DNA of 64,000 nt from an uncultured Lachnospiraceae bacterium (GCA_900550235.1 URRQ01000001.1:1-64000); one strand, 5' to 3'. Numbered from the stretch's first letter, positions 51,296-61,602 are shown. Program-made: numbers and translations. The notes: generated from the letters alone by a model not told the origin.

Positions 51296-52684
51296 TTAAA
51301 ATTCAAATTTTTTCTCAAAATAAGCTTTCAGATCTTCGATCTTGATTCTTTCCTGTTCCATCGTATCACGATCACGAACAGTTACTGCTCCGTCTTCTTC
51401 TGAATCGAAGTCATATGTGACACAGAACGGTGTTCCGATCTCATCCTGGCGACGGTAACGTTTTCCGATATTTCCTCTGTCGTCAAACTCACAGTTATAT
51501 GTCTTTGATAACTCAGCAAATACTTTTTCTGCGCCTTCGTTCAACTTCTTAGAAAGTGGAAGTACACCGATCTTAACCGGAGCGAGTGCTGGATGGAAAT
51601 GTAATACTGTACGAGTATCTCCGCCTTCCAATTCCTCTTCATCGTAAGCTGCACAGAGGAATGCAAGTACCATACGGTCAGCTCCTAATGATGGTTCGAT
51701 TACATATGGAATGTATTTTTCTTTCTTCTCATCATCAAAATATGTCATATCCTGTTTGGATTCATTCTGATGCTGTGTAAGGTCATAATCTGTTCTATCG
51801 GCAACGCCCCATAATTCTCCCCATCCGAATGGGAATAAGAATTCAAAGTCTGTTGTTGCTTTACTATAGAAACTAAGTTCATCTGGATCATGGTCACGAA
51901 GACGAAGTTCTTCATCTTTCATACCGAGCGATAATAACCAATTGTGGCAGAATGATCTCCAGTACTGGAACCATTCTAAGTCAGTTCCCGGTTCACAGAA
52001 GAATTCTAATTCCATCTGCTCGAATTCTCTTGTACGGAATGTGAAGTTACCCGGTGTGATCTCGTTACGGAAAGATTTACCAATCTGCGCAATACCGAAT
52101 GGGATTTTCTTTCTGGATGTACGCTGTACATTCTTGAAGTTTACAAAAATACCCTGTGCTGTTTCCGGTCTTAAGTATACAGTATTTTTTGCATCTTCTG
52201 TTACTCCCTGGAATGTCTTGAACATTAAGTTGAACTGACGGATCTCTGTAAAATTGTGTTTTCCGCAAGATGGACATGGAACATTATGTTCTGCAACCCA
52301 TGCTTCCATCTCTTCTTTTGTCCAGCCGTCTACGCTGCTTGTAAGTTCAATTCCATGTTCTGCTGCAAAATCTTCGATAATCTTGTCTGCACGGAATCTT
52401 TCTTTACATTCTTTACAATCCATAAGAGGATCGCTGAATCCTCCCAAGTGTCCTGACGCTACCCATGTCTGTGGATTCATAAGGATCGCACAATCTACAC
52501 CTACGTTATATGGATTTTCCTGCACGAATTTTTTCCACCACGCACGTTTTACATTGTTCTTTAATTCTACACCAAGGTTACCATAATCCCATGTATTTGC
52601 AAGACCGCCGTAGATTTCAGAACCAGGGTATACAAATCCTCTTGATTTCGCTAATGCGACGATTTTTTCCATTGTCTTTTCCAT
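51296..52684 (-). CDS. glyS: glycyl-tRNA synthetase, homodimeric type
   Basis: 462 residues, the single-chain alpha2 class II enzyme. Visible are FVYPGSEIYGGLANTWDYGNLGVELKNN in pieces at 17-44, motif 2 FRNEITPGNFTFRTREFEQMELEFF, and motif 3 GADRMVLAFL. The C-terminal anticodon-binding domain contains the unusual-looking but conserved YRRQDEIGTPFC. Cys pairs CKEC and CPSCG suggest a zinc site in the insertion. It charges tRNA-Gly. No T-box is evident in the 133 nt upstream. Confidence 0.97.
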   Translation of the reverse strand: MEKTMEKIVALAKSRGFVYPGSEIYGGLANTWDYGNLGVELKNNVKRAWWKKFVQENPYNVGVDCAILMNPQTWVASGHLGGFSDPLMDCKECKERFRADKIIEDFAAEHGIELTSSVDGWTKEEMEAWVAEHNVPCPSCGKHNFTEIRQFNLMFKTFQGVTEDAKNTVYLRPETAQGIFVNFKNVQRTSRKKIPFGIAQIGKSFRNEITPGNFTFRTREFEQMELEFFCEPGTDLEWFQYWRSFCHNWLLSLGMKDEELRLRDHDPDELSFYSKATTDFEFLFPFGWGELWGVADRTDYDLTQHQNESKQDMTYFDDEKKEKYIPYVIEPSLGADRMVLAFLCAAYDEEELEGGDTRTVLHFHPALAPVKIGVLPLSKKLNEGAEKVFAELSKTYNCEFDDRGNIGKRYRRQDEIGTPFCVTYDFDSEEDGAVTVRDRDTMEQERIKIEDLKAYFEKKFEF

Positions 52685-52817
52685 AATCTTTTCCTCTCCT
52701 TCACCTTCATTTTCTATATTCGTGAGTTGAATAAAGAATATCTATAAATTGTTAATTATTATACATTCTTTCTATATGAATGTAAAGCAATGTTTATGCA
52801 AAACAAGAAATCTATCG

Positions 52818-53564
52818 CTATTTTACACATATTTCCAGTATTTCCAACGACTTAAACTGCTTATCGATGTAGACAGAAATATACCGTCCAATGATTTTTT
52901 TCAAATTGTGAAGTACGGAATCTGCCACCGTAAACGTATATAGCTTTTCTATCGTAGAACTGGCGATATACTGCATTGCATATAATGTTGATGTGTCAAT
53001 CTCCATATCATCAAACACACCTTGCATACACTCGCTACAGATAACCCCGCCTTCTTTTGCACTGAATACAACCGGCCGTTCTGTATCGCCACACTTTACA
53101 CATTGAAATACTTGCGGTCCTTCTCCGTTTATGTAAATTGCTTTTAGTTCAAAGATACATCGAATCAACGCATTCGAAATATTTTTATTCGTCAATGCTC
53201 GAAACGTCTGATACAGAAGTTTTAGCATCTGTGTCTCATCATTGTATTCTCTCGTATAGTATTCTGTGAATTCCATAAAATAAAAACCATAATAGGCCGC
53301 TTCCATATCGGAACGCAGCTCTTGAAAATAATTGGCAATATTCACCTGCATAATATCATACGAAGTTCGCCCTTCATAAAGTATAAACTCACCAAAGCAA
53401 AAAGGACTCACAGCACCTCCAAGGGGACTGTTTGGTTTTCTCGCCCCTTTGGCAAATGCTGAAATACGTCCTCTTTCTTTTGTTAAGATTACCACTCTCT
53501 TATCGTACTCCCCGATGGGGGTTACTGACAGAACGATCCCTGTCACTGTTACCGACTGATTCAC
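52818..53564 (-). CDS. recO: DNA repair protein RecO (GTG start)
   Basis: 248 residues. The N-terminal OB fold opens NQSVTVTGIVLSVTPIGEYDKR, a helical bundle follows, and a zinc ribbon has CVKCG and CSEC. It helps RecR load RecA at gaps. The frame is open much further up, but the upstream codons belong to the overlapping small gene. GTG at 53564 follows AGGAAGG by 5 nt and matches the family start, so I use it. The start lies inside the yqzL-like gene. Confidence 0.94.
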   Translation of the reverse strand: MNQSVTVTGIVLSVTPIGEYDKRVVILTKERGRISAFAKGARKPNSPLGGAVSPFCFGEFILYEGRTSYDIMQVNIANYFQELRSDMEAAYYGFYFMEFTEYYTREYNDETQMLKLLYQTFRALTNKNISNALIRCIFELKAIYINGEGPQVFQCVKCGDTERPVVFSAKEGGVICSECMQGVFDDMEIDTSTLYAMQYIASSTIEKLYTFTVADSVLHNLKKIIGRYISVYIDKQFKSLEILEICVK

Positions 53565-53664
53565 GTTTGCCTTCCTCTGCTTCTTGAAGATTCTCATTCC
53601 GGTATCGAAGATAATCTTCAATCTTTCCTGTCTTTGTAAATTGCTCCCAATACACAAGCCCCAT
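53500..53664 (-). CDS. YqzL-like small protein overlapping recO
   Basis: 54 residues, in a different frame from recO. It starts at 53664 after AGAGGTGA with MGLVYWEQFTKTGKIEDYL, a form I recognise from the small YqzL-type protein that sits between era and recO in Firmicutes. The stop at 53500 lies 65 nt inside recO. The C-terminal third (Ser/Arg/Asp-rich) is probably dictated by the recO frame. The role is unknown; conserved placement suggests coupling with the ribosome/repair genes. Confidence 0.8.
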   Translation of the reverse strand: MGLVYWEQFTKTGKIEDYLRYRNENLQEAEEGKRESVGNSDRDRSVSNPHRGVR

Positions 53665-53748
53665 GAAATCACCTCTTCTTCTGTCTTCTACTCTTAGGTT
53701 CTCCCATTGGGCTTGTCTTATACCAGATAAAAACTGGTAACTTTTCTC

Positions 53749-54645
53749 TTATTCGTCCTTTGTATATCCAAAGTTTTTAATTAGAAAATCGCTGTCTCTC
53801 CAATCCTTTTTCACTTTCACCCAAAGCTTCAGATTGACTTGCATTTCCAGCATCTTCTCAATCTCAAAACGGGCATTTGAGCCGATCTTTTTCAACATTG
53901 CGCCCTGTTTTCCGATGATGATGCCCTTATGTGAATCTCGCTCACAAATGATTGTTGCGTCGATATTCACAAGCTTTCTCTTGAATTCCATGCGATCGAT
54001 CGCCACTGCAATTCCGTGAGGGATCTCTTCATTTAAGGCATGAAGCGCTTTTTCACGAATGATCTCCGCCACAATCTGACGCTGCGGCTGATCGGTAATC
54101 GTATCTTCATCGTAGAACTGCGGACCATACGGCAGATACTGGAACAATACCTTAACAAGCTCATCTGTATTTTCTCCGGTTCTTGCAGATACCGGAACGA
54201 TCGCCGCAAAATCATATTGTTTCTGGTACGCATCAATGAAAGCAAATACTTCCTCTCGCTTTACCATATCTACTTTATTGATCACAAGAATTACCGGAGT
54301 TTTCACCTTTTTCAACTGTTCAATGATATGCTTTTCCCCTGCTCCGATGAATGTAGACGGCTCTACAAGCCATACAACAACGTCCACTTCATTCAAAGTA
54401 CGCTCCGCTACATTGACCATATATTCTCCAAGTTTATTCTTCGCCTTATGGATTCCCGGCGTATCCACAAACACAATCTGTCCTTCTTCTGTTGTAAGAA
54501 CCGTTTGGATACGATTTCTTGTCGTCTGTGGTTTATTCGATGTAATCGCAATCTTCTGTCCGATCAAATGATTCATCAAAGTAGATTTTCCTACGTTCGG
54601 ACGACCAATCAATGTTACAAAGCCTGATTTATAATCTGCTCTCAT
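53749..54645 (-). CDS. era: ribosome assembly GTPase Era
   Basis: 298 residues, the family length. G1 is GRPNVGKST, G3 DTPGIH and G4 NKVD. The C-terminal KH domain reads ICERDSHKGIIIGKQGAMLKKIG. It binds the 3' end of 16S rRNA during 30S maturation. GGAGG before the ATG at 54645 sets the start; an upstream in-frame ATG has no site. It is followed 84 nt later by the yqzL-like gene and recO. Confidence 0.97.
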   Translation of the reverse strand: MRADYKSGFVTLIGRPNVGKSTLMNHLIGQKIAITSNKPQTTRNRIQTVLTTEEGQIVFVDTPGIHKAKNKLGEYMVNVAERTLNEVDVVVWLVEPSTFIGAGEKHIIEQLKKVKTPVILVINKVDMVKREEVFAFIDAYQKQYDFAAIVPVSARTGENTDELVKVLFQYLPYGPQFYDEDTITDQPQRQIVAEIIREKALHALNEEIPHGIAVAIDRMEFKRKLVNIDATIICERDSHKGIIIGKQGAMLKKIGSNARFEIEKMLEMQVNLKLWVKVKKDWRDSDFLIKNFGYTKDE

Positions 54646-54695
54646 CTGTTTCCTCCTAATTTTTATCGATAAAAAATGACTCTCTATGGAAATCA

Positions 54696-57620
54696 TCAAA
54701 ACAAATCTTTCACTTCATCAAATAACTGTTTTGCCGCTTCAATCTTCTCTTCGCCACCAATGACACAGAATTGTTCTGCTGCGAGTACCGCTTCCAATAC
54801 TTCTGCTAACTTTCTAATATCTTCTTGTGTTGCATGAAGCACCTGCAGTCTTTCTTTTTGAATCATCTCTTTGGACACATGATTCATATATAGATTTAGT
54901 GAACGGTCACCCTTTGCAACCGGAGTCAGCGGTTGATCCAGATTGCTGATCGTACCGATGATATATTTTGTCATATCACGGTCAGATACCGTAAAGTTTT
55001 TCAAATACTCTGTTACCCCTTCGTATACTTCATTTGTTTTCTCCAAATTCGGATCACGATAGGATACAAGATAGCCTTCTCCAATTCGATTGAAACCGCT
55101 CATGCAGCCGTATGCTCCACCTTTTACACGAATGTTCTGCCACAGATAATCATAACTTAAAATTACTTTTAAAATCTGAAGAGCTCCTGTGTATTCCGCA
55201 CCACGGTCTATAAAGTTTCCTGCTCGTGCTACATACTGTACTTTAGAAGATGTTTTGAATCCTTCGTTCTTCTTCTCACAATGAATCACACATGGCTCAA
55301 GCTTCACTTCTTCTGTATAAAGAGCATCTTTGAGTTCATCAATCCATTTGTCCATTCCTTCTAAACCATCTGCTGTAGACGTATAGCTAAGCATCATGTT
55401 ATCTGCCCGGAACAAAAGCTTACATAATACTTTTAAATTCTGGATCAAGGTTTCTTTTTCTTCTTCAAAATGTTCCGCGATCTCATTGACTTTTTTATAA
55501 TAGTCAATACCGTTTGTCATATCTTTGAACTTTGAAATCGGCGACGCATATGCCATTGCACGTAGAGCCGCCGTTGTATGTCCGGAAGAAGTAAATCGCA
55601 TCTGCATTCTGGAAATCGTTGTATCCAAGATTTCTTTCAGACGTTTTTCATCTTCTAATTTCGATTCCATCAGAATCTCTCGGATCATCGCAAAGGCTAC
55701 CGGAAGCTTATGATACAATGCTTTTGCTTTGATTTCAAACGTTGCTTTGAATTCTTTTTCTTTCACCTTTTCTACATCCGGATACATTTCCAGCGAAGTT
55801 CCGATTCCACCGGTATGCACATTAATCTCATTGAAAAGCTCTCCATATTCATAATGTGTCGTATCGATCACGCCGAGCACACTTTGTAAAATCCCCACAT
55901 ACGGAAGAAGCTCAGCAGGTACCTGTGACAGATCAAACAAAATATCCAAATATCCGATTCCGTTTGTCTCCACATTATGATGCACCATCAAGATATCTCC
56001 ATAGCGAATCTCTTCGTTATAGATTGGTTGGATTTCTGTGGAAATATCTTCCACTTCCAATACAGGGATGGTCTCAAGCTCTTCCTGTGTTGATGGTTCC
56101 TCCTGGTATGCAATCAGTTGAGCGGTCTTGTCGGCAATCTCTTTTACTTCCTCTTTTGTAAGACTTGCTTTGTATGCTTGCAGCTTATCGTGCAATTCTT
56201 TTTCCATTCTTGCTGTACGACCTTTTTCCGGTTTTACTACCACAATTGCCCCATGTGCATTATCCAACAAATACTTTTGAATCAATTCTTCAAAATACCC
56301 TGTGTTCATCTTCTCTTTTAACAGATTGAACGTTCCGATCGCGTCTACATGGATAAACGGTTTTTCATCATCATAGAGCCAGCTTTCGAAAATCTGAAGT
56401 CCGTACATCAATCCTTTCGGGAAACCGCCAAAGTCTGCTTCTCGATAACGGAATTCATGATAGTTGATTCCTGCTTCGATTGCCTTTTTATCCATTCCGT
56501 TCTTCACAATGTCTGAAAGCGTCTTTTCAATAACAGAGACAAACTGCTCCTTCTGCTCTACGTTTGCATTCTTCGCAACAATCGAAAATACCGGCTGATA
56601 AATACCGTTATCATAAGACCCCATGATATCTTTTCCAATTCCTGCATCTACAAGCGCTTTTTTAAGAGGCGCCCCCGGTGCTGACAAAAGCGCATAGTCT
56701 AAAATCTCAAATGCAAGATACAATTCTTTGTCCAAACTCGTTCCGATTACTTTATTATAAGAGAGGTATGTGTTATCCTCTTCTGACTCGCTGCTGGCAA
56801 TGGAATACTCCATCTCTACTTCTTTCACTTCATCAAACGGCTCTTGATAGCGAATTTTAGAATCAATTTCCAATAAATCGTAATGGCTCAAATATTCCCG
56901 ATCCAACCACTCCAGTTTCTCTGCCATATCCATATCACCATACAGATAGATATAACTGTTTGACGGATGATAGTAACGGCTGTGGAACTCTAAAAACTGC
57001 TCATACGTAAGCTCTGGAATCACTTCCGGATCTCCACCGGATTCATGATGATAAGAAGTATCCGGGAACAACGCATTCAGAACCACGCGGTCAAGCACAC
57101 CTTCCGGAGAAGAAAATGCCCCCTTCATTTCATTGTATACAACACCGTTGTATTCCAGATCTGCATCTACATCATCTAACTTATAGCTCCAGCCTTCTTG
57201 ACGAAAAATCTCATCGTGTTTATAAATATTCGGATGAAATACAGCATCCATATACACATGCATCAAATTCTGAAAATCTTTGTCATTACAGCTTGCAATC
57301 GGGTATACAGTCTTATCCGGATAAGTCATCGCATTTAAAAATGTATTCAGCGAACCTTTTACAAGCTCCACAAACGGATCTTTCGCCGGAAATTTCTCTG
57401 AACCGCAAAGTACAGAATGTTCCAAAATATGCGGAAGTCCTGTGCTGTCCTCCGGCGGTGTACGAAATCCGACTGTAAACACTTTATTATCATCATCATT
57501 TGAAATAAGAACTACTCTTGCACCACTCTTCTTATGTCGCAAAAGATATCCCTCAGATTGAAAATCCGGCAGATGATGCTCTTCCAGCAGTTCATATGTC
57601 TGTAATTCTTTTAAATCCAT
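54696..57620 (-). CDS. M16C metallopeptidase (PreP/insulinase family)
   Basis: About 974 residues. The inverted zinc motif HILEH (His64, Glu67, His68) is near the N-terminus, in GLPHILEHSVLCGSEKFPAKDPF. The four M16 repeats joined by a long hinge are typical of PreP/Cym1 presequence-type peptidases. There is no signal peptide, so it is cytosolic and probably degrades unstructured peptides. The ATG at 57620 is preferred over one 12 codons up because of a GGTG-type site and the family start. It lies 50 nt upstream of era. Confidence 0.92.
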   Translation of the reverse strand: MDLKELQTYELLEEHHLPDFQSEGYLLRHKKSGARVVLISNDDDNKVFTVGFRTPPEDSTGLPHILEHSVLCGSEKFPAKDPFVELVKGSLNTFLNAMTYPDKTVYPIASCNDKDFQNLMHVYMDAVFHPNIYKHDEIFRQEGWSYKLDDVDADLEYNGVVYNEMKGAFSSPEGVLDRVVLNALFPDTSYHHESGGDPEVIPELTYEQFLEFHSRYYHPSNSYIYLYGDMDMAEKLEWLDREYLSHYDLLEIDSKIRYQEPFDEVKEVEMEYSIASSESEEDNTYLSYNKVIGTSLDKELYLAFEILDYALLSAPGAPLKKALVDAGIGKDIMGSYDNGIYQPVFSIVAKNANVEQKEQFVSVIEKTLSDIVKNGMDKKAIEAGINYHEFRYREADFGGFPKGLMYGLQIFESWLYDDEKPFIHVDAIGTFNLLKEKMNTGYFEELIQKYLLDNAHGAIVVVKPEKGRTARMEKELHDKLQAYKASLTKEEVKEIADKTAQLIAYQEEPSTQEELETIPVLEVEDISTEIQPIYNEEIRYGDILMVHHNVETNGIGYLDILFDLSQVPAELLPYVGILQSVLGVIDTTHYEYGELFNEINVHTGGIGTSLEMYPDVEKVKEKEFKATFEIKAKALYHKLPVAFAMIREILMESKLEDEKRLKEILDTTISRMQMRFTSSGHTTAALRAMAYASPISKFKDMTNGIDYYKKVNEIAEHFEEEKETLIQNLKVLCKLLFRADNMMLSYTSTADGLEGMDKWIDELKDALYTEEVKLEPCVIHCEKKNEGFKTSSKVQYVARAGNFIDRGAEYTGALQILKVILSYDYLWQNIRVKGGAYGCMSGFNRIGEGYLVSYRDPNLEKTNEVYEGVTEYLKNFTVSDRDMTKYIIGTISNLDQPLTPVAKGDRSLNLYMNHVSKEMIQKERLQVLHATQEDIRKLAEVLEAVLAAEQFCVIGGEEKIEAAKQLFDEVKDLF

Positions 57621-57719
57621 AGTTTTCACCAATTCTTTCCTAAATATATTCAACAAAGTATTACTATTATAGCATTTTTCCCCTTTTTTTCAAGACTCGC
57701 AAAGAAGTCTTAAAGAAAG

Positions 57720-57752
57720 AAGAAAAAGCACAACGAAGATTCGTTGTGCCAA
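57720..57752 (-). terminator. terminator of the GtrA-GtrB-YfhO operon
   Basis: A 9-bp perfect stem (57728-57736 with 57741-57749) is followed on the minus strand by TTTTTC. It lies about 60 nt past the YfhO stop. Confidence 0.88.
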
Positions 57753-57810
57753 TTTCCCACATCATCAAGTATCCCCTAATGAACTACAATTATATTACTT
57801 TTCATCATCG

Positions 57811-60237
57811 TTATATTAGAACATTCAACTTGACTATCCCTAAAAACAAGAAGAACCCAAGCAAACTCATCACTTTTCCCACCGTAACTCCCGGCGCATG
57901 ATAGATCATTGTGATTTCATGCTCACCTTTTTCTAGCTCCATACCTAAAAACGCAGTATTTACTTTTTCATGCGTCACCTGTTTTCCATCCACACACACT
58001 TCAAAATTTCGATCATATGGAATGGAAGTAATCAAATATCCATCTTTCTCCATCTTTATACTTCCTTGAATGACATTTCCTTTTGTTTTCTCCTTATCTA
58101 CTCGAAATTCTGTCCGGCAAAATTGCTTCTCATCAGAAGCCTGCACTTCATCTGCCCAGATATAACCTTTTACATTACAAATGTCATAATTGCCTTCTCC
58201 AAACGTCACGTCAAGAGAAGTTTGTCCGTCCCGTAATGCAATCGCATACGTAAATGTTTCATTTTCATTATAGTAAATATGCTGCTTAGCCGTCAGTTTA
58301 TTCCGAACACCTTCCACAATAACAGAGACATCTTTTGATGGATGATGATTTTTCACCTCAAACTGTAAGAAAAAAATATCTCCTTCGCTTGCTTTTGGTA
58401 TCTGCACTTGGCTTTTGATTTTTTTCTTTTTCTGAATCCGTTTGTCTTCCAAAGAAAGCGCTACGTTTTTCACCTCCGGCTGTTCTACAAACTTCTTTTG
58501 CCCATCCTCTTCCGCTTCTTCTACTACTGCATACTTCAATAATGCGATCTGATTATACGGAAAAGAAAGCTTTCGATATGTCTCTTCCGTCATCACCCTA
58601 TCTGTTCCATAGGCAATCGGAAGAACCGAGTTATTCTCATATACTCCTTCTGCTATCTTCCGATATCCCGGTACATCCTGATCGGATAAAATATATTTTA
58701 TCCCCATAAATCTTTGAAATACTGGATTTTTTGCACCTGCCTGCATCAAAATATTCCGATACGGTTGCTCCATTTGGAAACTGTTTTTACGAAAATCTTG
58801 ATATCCCTCATGATATGTGGAAGAATACACCGAGGAAACATATTGTTCCATCGACCAAATTCGATTGATATTCGCTGCATCTTCCTCCAATGTACCGCTT
58901 TGTTCCATCCGATAGAAGCCTTGTTCCTTCCGTAAGATTTTTTCTGCCTTCTTTGCATATTCCTGACTTGTTACCTTCTCATAAAATGTCTGATCTAGCA
59001 TCCGATTTTCCTGCAAAGAAAAAATTGTTCCAAACAGCAGTAATGAAATAAGCGGTACGACCATCAATATTTTTTCCATATGAACCCGATAAAATACCAT
59101 GCCGAAAAAAAGCATGAGAATTGCTTCGACAAATAAAAATTTGGATACCTCTGTTTGCCTCTCCCAAGGACTTCCTATCCACACAAGCAATACGGTTAGA
59201 GCCAAAGAAAACATCCCCTTCCCAAACGAGATTTCCCTTCGTTTTTGTTTTTCCAGATACATAAGAATGAGGTAACAACACAGCGGCAACATCGGTATTA
59301 ACACTTTTCCACGAATATACAAACCACCATTCAAAAGATAGCGGAATATCGGTAAGCCGATAATCACAAGACAAGCAAGATGGAGATACTTTTCTCTCCA
59401 CGATTGATACAATACTCCGGTAAAAAGTACCGTAATTACGATTGTCGGAAGTCCGATACCATACGGATCATATAGCACGTGTCCAAGTTCCATTTGTGGA
59501 AGAAAAAGTTCCGGAAACGATACACTTACTTTCGCTCCTCTTTCCCCTGAAAAAAGCGCCATGGCGGTTGGTACAAGCAAAACACCACTCATAAAAACGC
59601 TTGTAAGAATCCGAAGAGAGAATTGCACTCCCGCGAAGAGAAATCCTCTTCCGGTTATCCTCTTTCCTTTTTCCTCCTGCTCACTCCAATACCGAAAGAT
59701 TCCGTATATTCCCAAGGCTAAAATTCCTCCGATACTAAAGTAGAAACTTGTCATAATCATCAAAAACATACTCATAACGAGCAAGCCGGATTTATTTTTT
59801 CGGAAATATCGATCGATACCAATGAATCCCAAAATTAAAAATGGCATATAGTTCACAAACATAATCTGGCTATAGGAATGAAACACCATCGGTCCCGCAA
59901 GCAAGAACAGAAGCGCTGCAAGTCCACTATTTCCTTTGGACGCTCCGTTTCCACGAAACCACCGATATAACAGAACCATATCTACTAAAATGCAAAGAAT
60001 ACTCACTGCCATCATATAATCACTCATCTTCACGAAGGGTAATAGATATGCCGGAAGATTCAGCGGATTATAAAGACCATAATAGGCAAAATGATAGATA
60101 TTCTGTCCACCACCAATATTGGCAGCAAACTCCGGAAAGAACTGTCCCGTCTCATAAAACTGTTGTCGAAAATACTCCGGGAATACACTATGCTGACTGA
60201 TCCAGTCCACATTCGCCCCGAATACCTTTCCTAACAT
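57811..60237 (-). CDS. YfhO-family membrane protein (surface glycosylation)
   Basis: 808 residues with about 11-12 membrane helices in the first half and a soluble C-terminal part ending in one more helix. The YfhO features are SQHSVFPEYFRQQFYETG and YYGLYNPLNLP near the N-terminus, and GEHEITMIYHAPG near the end. YfhO proteins are needed for glycosylation of lipoteichoic acid or other wall polymers with GtrB-type flippase sugars. The protein begins right before the first conserved motif and lacks the usual N-terminal helix; its ATG overlaps the GtrB stop by 7 nt. Confidence 0.85.
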   Translation of the reverse strand: MLGKVFGANVDWISQHSVFPEYFRQQFYETGQFFPEFAANIGGGQNIYHFAYYGLYNPLNLPAYLLPFVKMSDYMMAVSILCILVDMVLLYRWFRGNGASKGNSGLAALLFLLAGPMVFHSYSQIMFVNYMPFLILGFIGIDRYFRKNKSGLLVMSMFLMIMTSFYFSIGGILALGIYGIFRYWSEQEEKGKRITGRGFLFAGVQFSLRILTSVFMSGVLLVPTAMALFSGERGAKVSVSFPELFLPQMELGHVLYDPYGIGLPTIVITVLFTGVLYQSWREKYLHLACLVIIGLPIFRYLLNGGLYIRGKVLIPMLPLCCYLILMYLEKQKRREISFGKGMFSLALTVLLVWIGSPWERQTEVSKFLFVEAILMLFFGMVFYRVHMEKILMVVPLISLLLFGTIFSLQENRMLDQTFYEKVTSQEYAKKAEKILRKEQGFYRMEQSGTLEEDAANINRIWSMEQYVSSVYSSTYHEGYQDFRKNSFQMEQPYRNILMQAGAKNPVFQRFMGIKYILSDQDVPGYRKIAEGVYENNSVLPIAYGTDRVMTEETYRKLSFPYNQIALLKYAVVEEAEEDGQKKFVEQPEVKNVALSLEDKRIQKKKKIKSQVQIPKASEGDIFFLQFEVKNHHPSKDVSVIVEGVRNKLTAKQHIYYNENETFTYAIALRDGQTSLDVTFGEGNYDICNVKGYIWADEVQASDEKQFCRTEFRVDKEKTKGNVIQGSIKMEKDGYLITSIPYDRNFEVCVDGKQVTHEKVNTAFLGMELEKGEHEITMIYHAPGVTVGKVMSLLGFFLFLGIVKLNVLI

Positions 60238-61178
60238 GATTTACACTCCTTATCACTACTATCCTTCAAAATATAGATTGGACGATGTTTTGTCTCCAAA
60301 TATGTTTTTGACAAATACTGACCAACGATTCCGGTGCACAAAAGTTGGATTCCTCCCACCAAAAATACGATGCATACCAAAGAAGGCCAGCCGGATACCG
60401 GATCTCCCCATATCAGTGTTCGCACAACGATCACACCAATCAATACAAAGGACAACAGACAAAACAGAACCCCGATCACCGATGCCAAAGATAACGGTGC
60501 TACCGAAAAACCGGTAATTCCTTCCAAAGAATAGAAAAACAATTTCTTTAACGACCATTTCGTATCCCCTGCCGAACGTTCCACATTTTCAAATTCTAAC
60601 CACTTTGTACGAAAACCTACCCACTCAAAGATTCCTTTGGAAAATCGATTGTACTCACTCATATCCAGCACCGCATCCACCATGTTTCGTTTCATCAGCC
60701 GATAATCTCTTGCTCCGTTTACGATCTCTGTCTTGGAGATTTTATTGATAAATTTGTAGAAGCTTTCTGACAAAAAGGAGCGAAGCTTCGGTTCTCCCGT
60801 CCTTGTGGAACGTTTAGTTGCTACACTATCGTACCCTTCTTCCTCCAAAATCCGGTACATTTCCGGTAATAATCCCGGCGGATCCTGAAGATCCACATCC
60901 ATCACCGCCACATAATCTCCGGCTGCATGTTTTAATCCCGCATAGATTGCCGCCTCTTTTCCAAAATTTCTGGAAAAAGAAAGATACGAGCACCTTGCGT
61001 CTAACATATGTAAATCCTTCATCACAAAAAGGGTATGATCCGAAGAACCGTCATCCACAAATAACAGTTCTATTTCTACATCCTTCATTTGATCCATAAC
61101 CTTGCACATCTCTTTGTAATAGATCGGTAACGCTTCCTCTTCATTGAAGCATGGTACGATCACAGTTAAATTCTTCAT
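60231..61178 (-). CDS. GtrB-like glycosyltransferase family 2 protein
   Basis: 315 residues. The GT-A domain has PCFNEEEALP, DDGSSDHT and the metal-binding DVDLQDPP at about 95-102. Two membrane helices near the C-terminus (about 230-255 and 265-290) are typical of enzymes that load a sugar onto undecaprenyl phosphate. With GtrA (possible flippase) and YfhO (possible transferase) it forms a complete surface-glycosylation set. It starts 2 nt after gtrA. Confidence 0.93.
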   Translation of the reverse strand: MKNLTVIVPCFNEEEALPIYYKEMCKVMDQMKDVEIELLFVDDGSSDHTLFVMKDLHMLDARCSYLSFSRNFGKEAAIYAGLKHAAGDYVAVMDVDLQDPPGLLPEMYRILEEEGYDSVATKRSTRTGEPKLRSFLSESFYKFINKISKTEIVNGARDYRLMKRNMVDAVLDMSEYNRFSKGIFEWVGFRTKWLEFENVERSAGDTKWSLKKLFFYSLEGITGFSVAPLSLASVIGVLFCLLSFVLIGVIVVRTLIWGDPVSGWPSLVCIVFLVGGIQLLCTGIVGQYLSKTYLETKHRPIYILKDSSDKECKSC

Positions 61179-61180
61179 CC

Positions 61181-61567
61181 CTACTCCTCCTGTTTCTTAA
61201 ATATATAACACTTGCTGAATCCATAATTCATCCCGATAATGATTCCTTGCAGCAGCAACTTGCAAAACAACTCCGACAGCTTATATTTTTCTGTGAAAAT
61301 ATACATTCCCCACAATTCAACTCCCATCGAAACTGCACGCATCCCGACAAATTGTATTGCTTCTCTAAAGATACTGTCTTTTCCTTTTTTTCGAAAGACA
61401 AAGGTTCGATTTATCACGAATGCAAATAGTATTGCTCCAACAATAGAACTTGCATTTGCCGCCTGAAGTCCGAAACCGCCTCCGTATCTTAATACTGTAA
61501 ATATTCCGATATTTACCAAAGTTGTACAGCCCCCTGCAATGATATAGCGGAGCATTTCATATTGCAT
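61181..61567 (-). CDS. GtrA-family membrane protein
   Basis: 128 residues with four membrane helices; the family signature is visible as RYIIAGGCTTLVNIGIF and FAFVINRTFVFRKKG. GtrA proteins are thought to flip polyprenyl-phosphate-linked sugars across the membrane. AGAGG lies 8 nt before the ATG at 61567, although ATG/GTG codons 2-3 positions up are also in frame. It is the first gene of the operon with GtrB and YfhO, divergent from the two-component system. Confidence 0.9.
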   Translation of the reverse strand: MQYEMLRYIIAGGCTTLVNIGIFTVLRYGGGFGLQAANASSIVGAILFAFVINRTFVFRKKGKDSIFREAIQFVGMRAVSMGVELWGMYIFTEKYKLSELFCKLLLQGIIIGMNYGFSKCYIFKKQEE

Positions 61568-61602
61568 GTTCATCACCTCTTTGCCTAGTGTAGCAAACGT
61601 CT

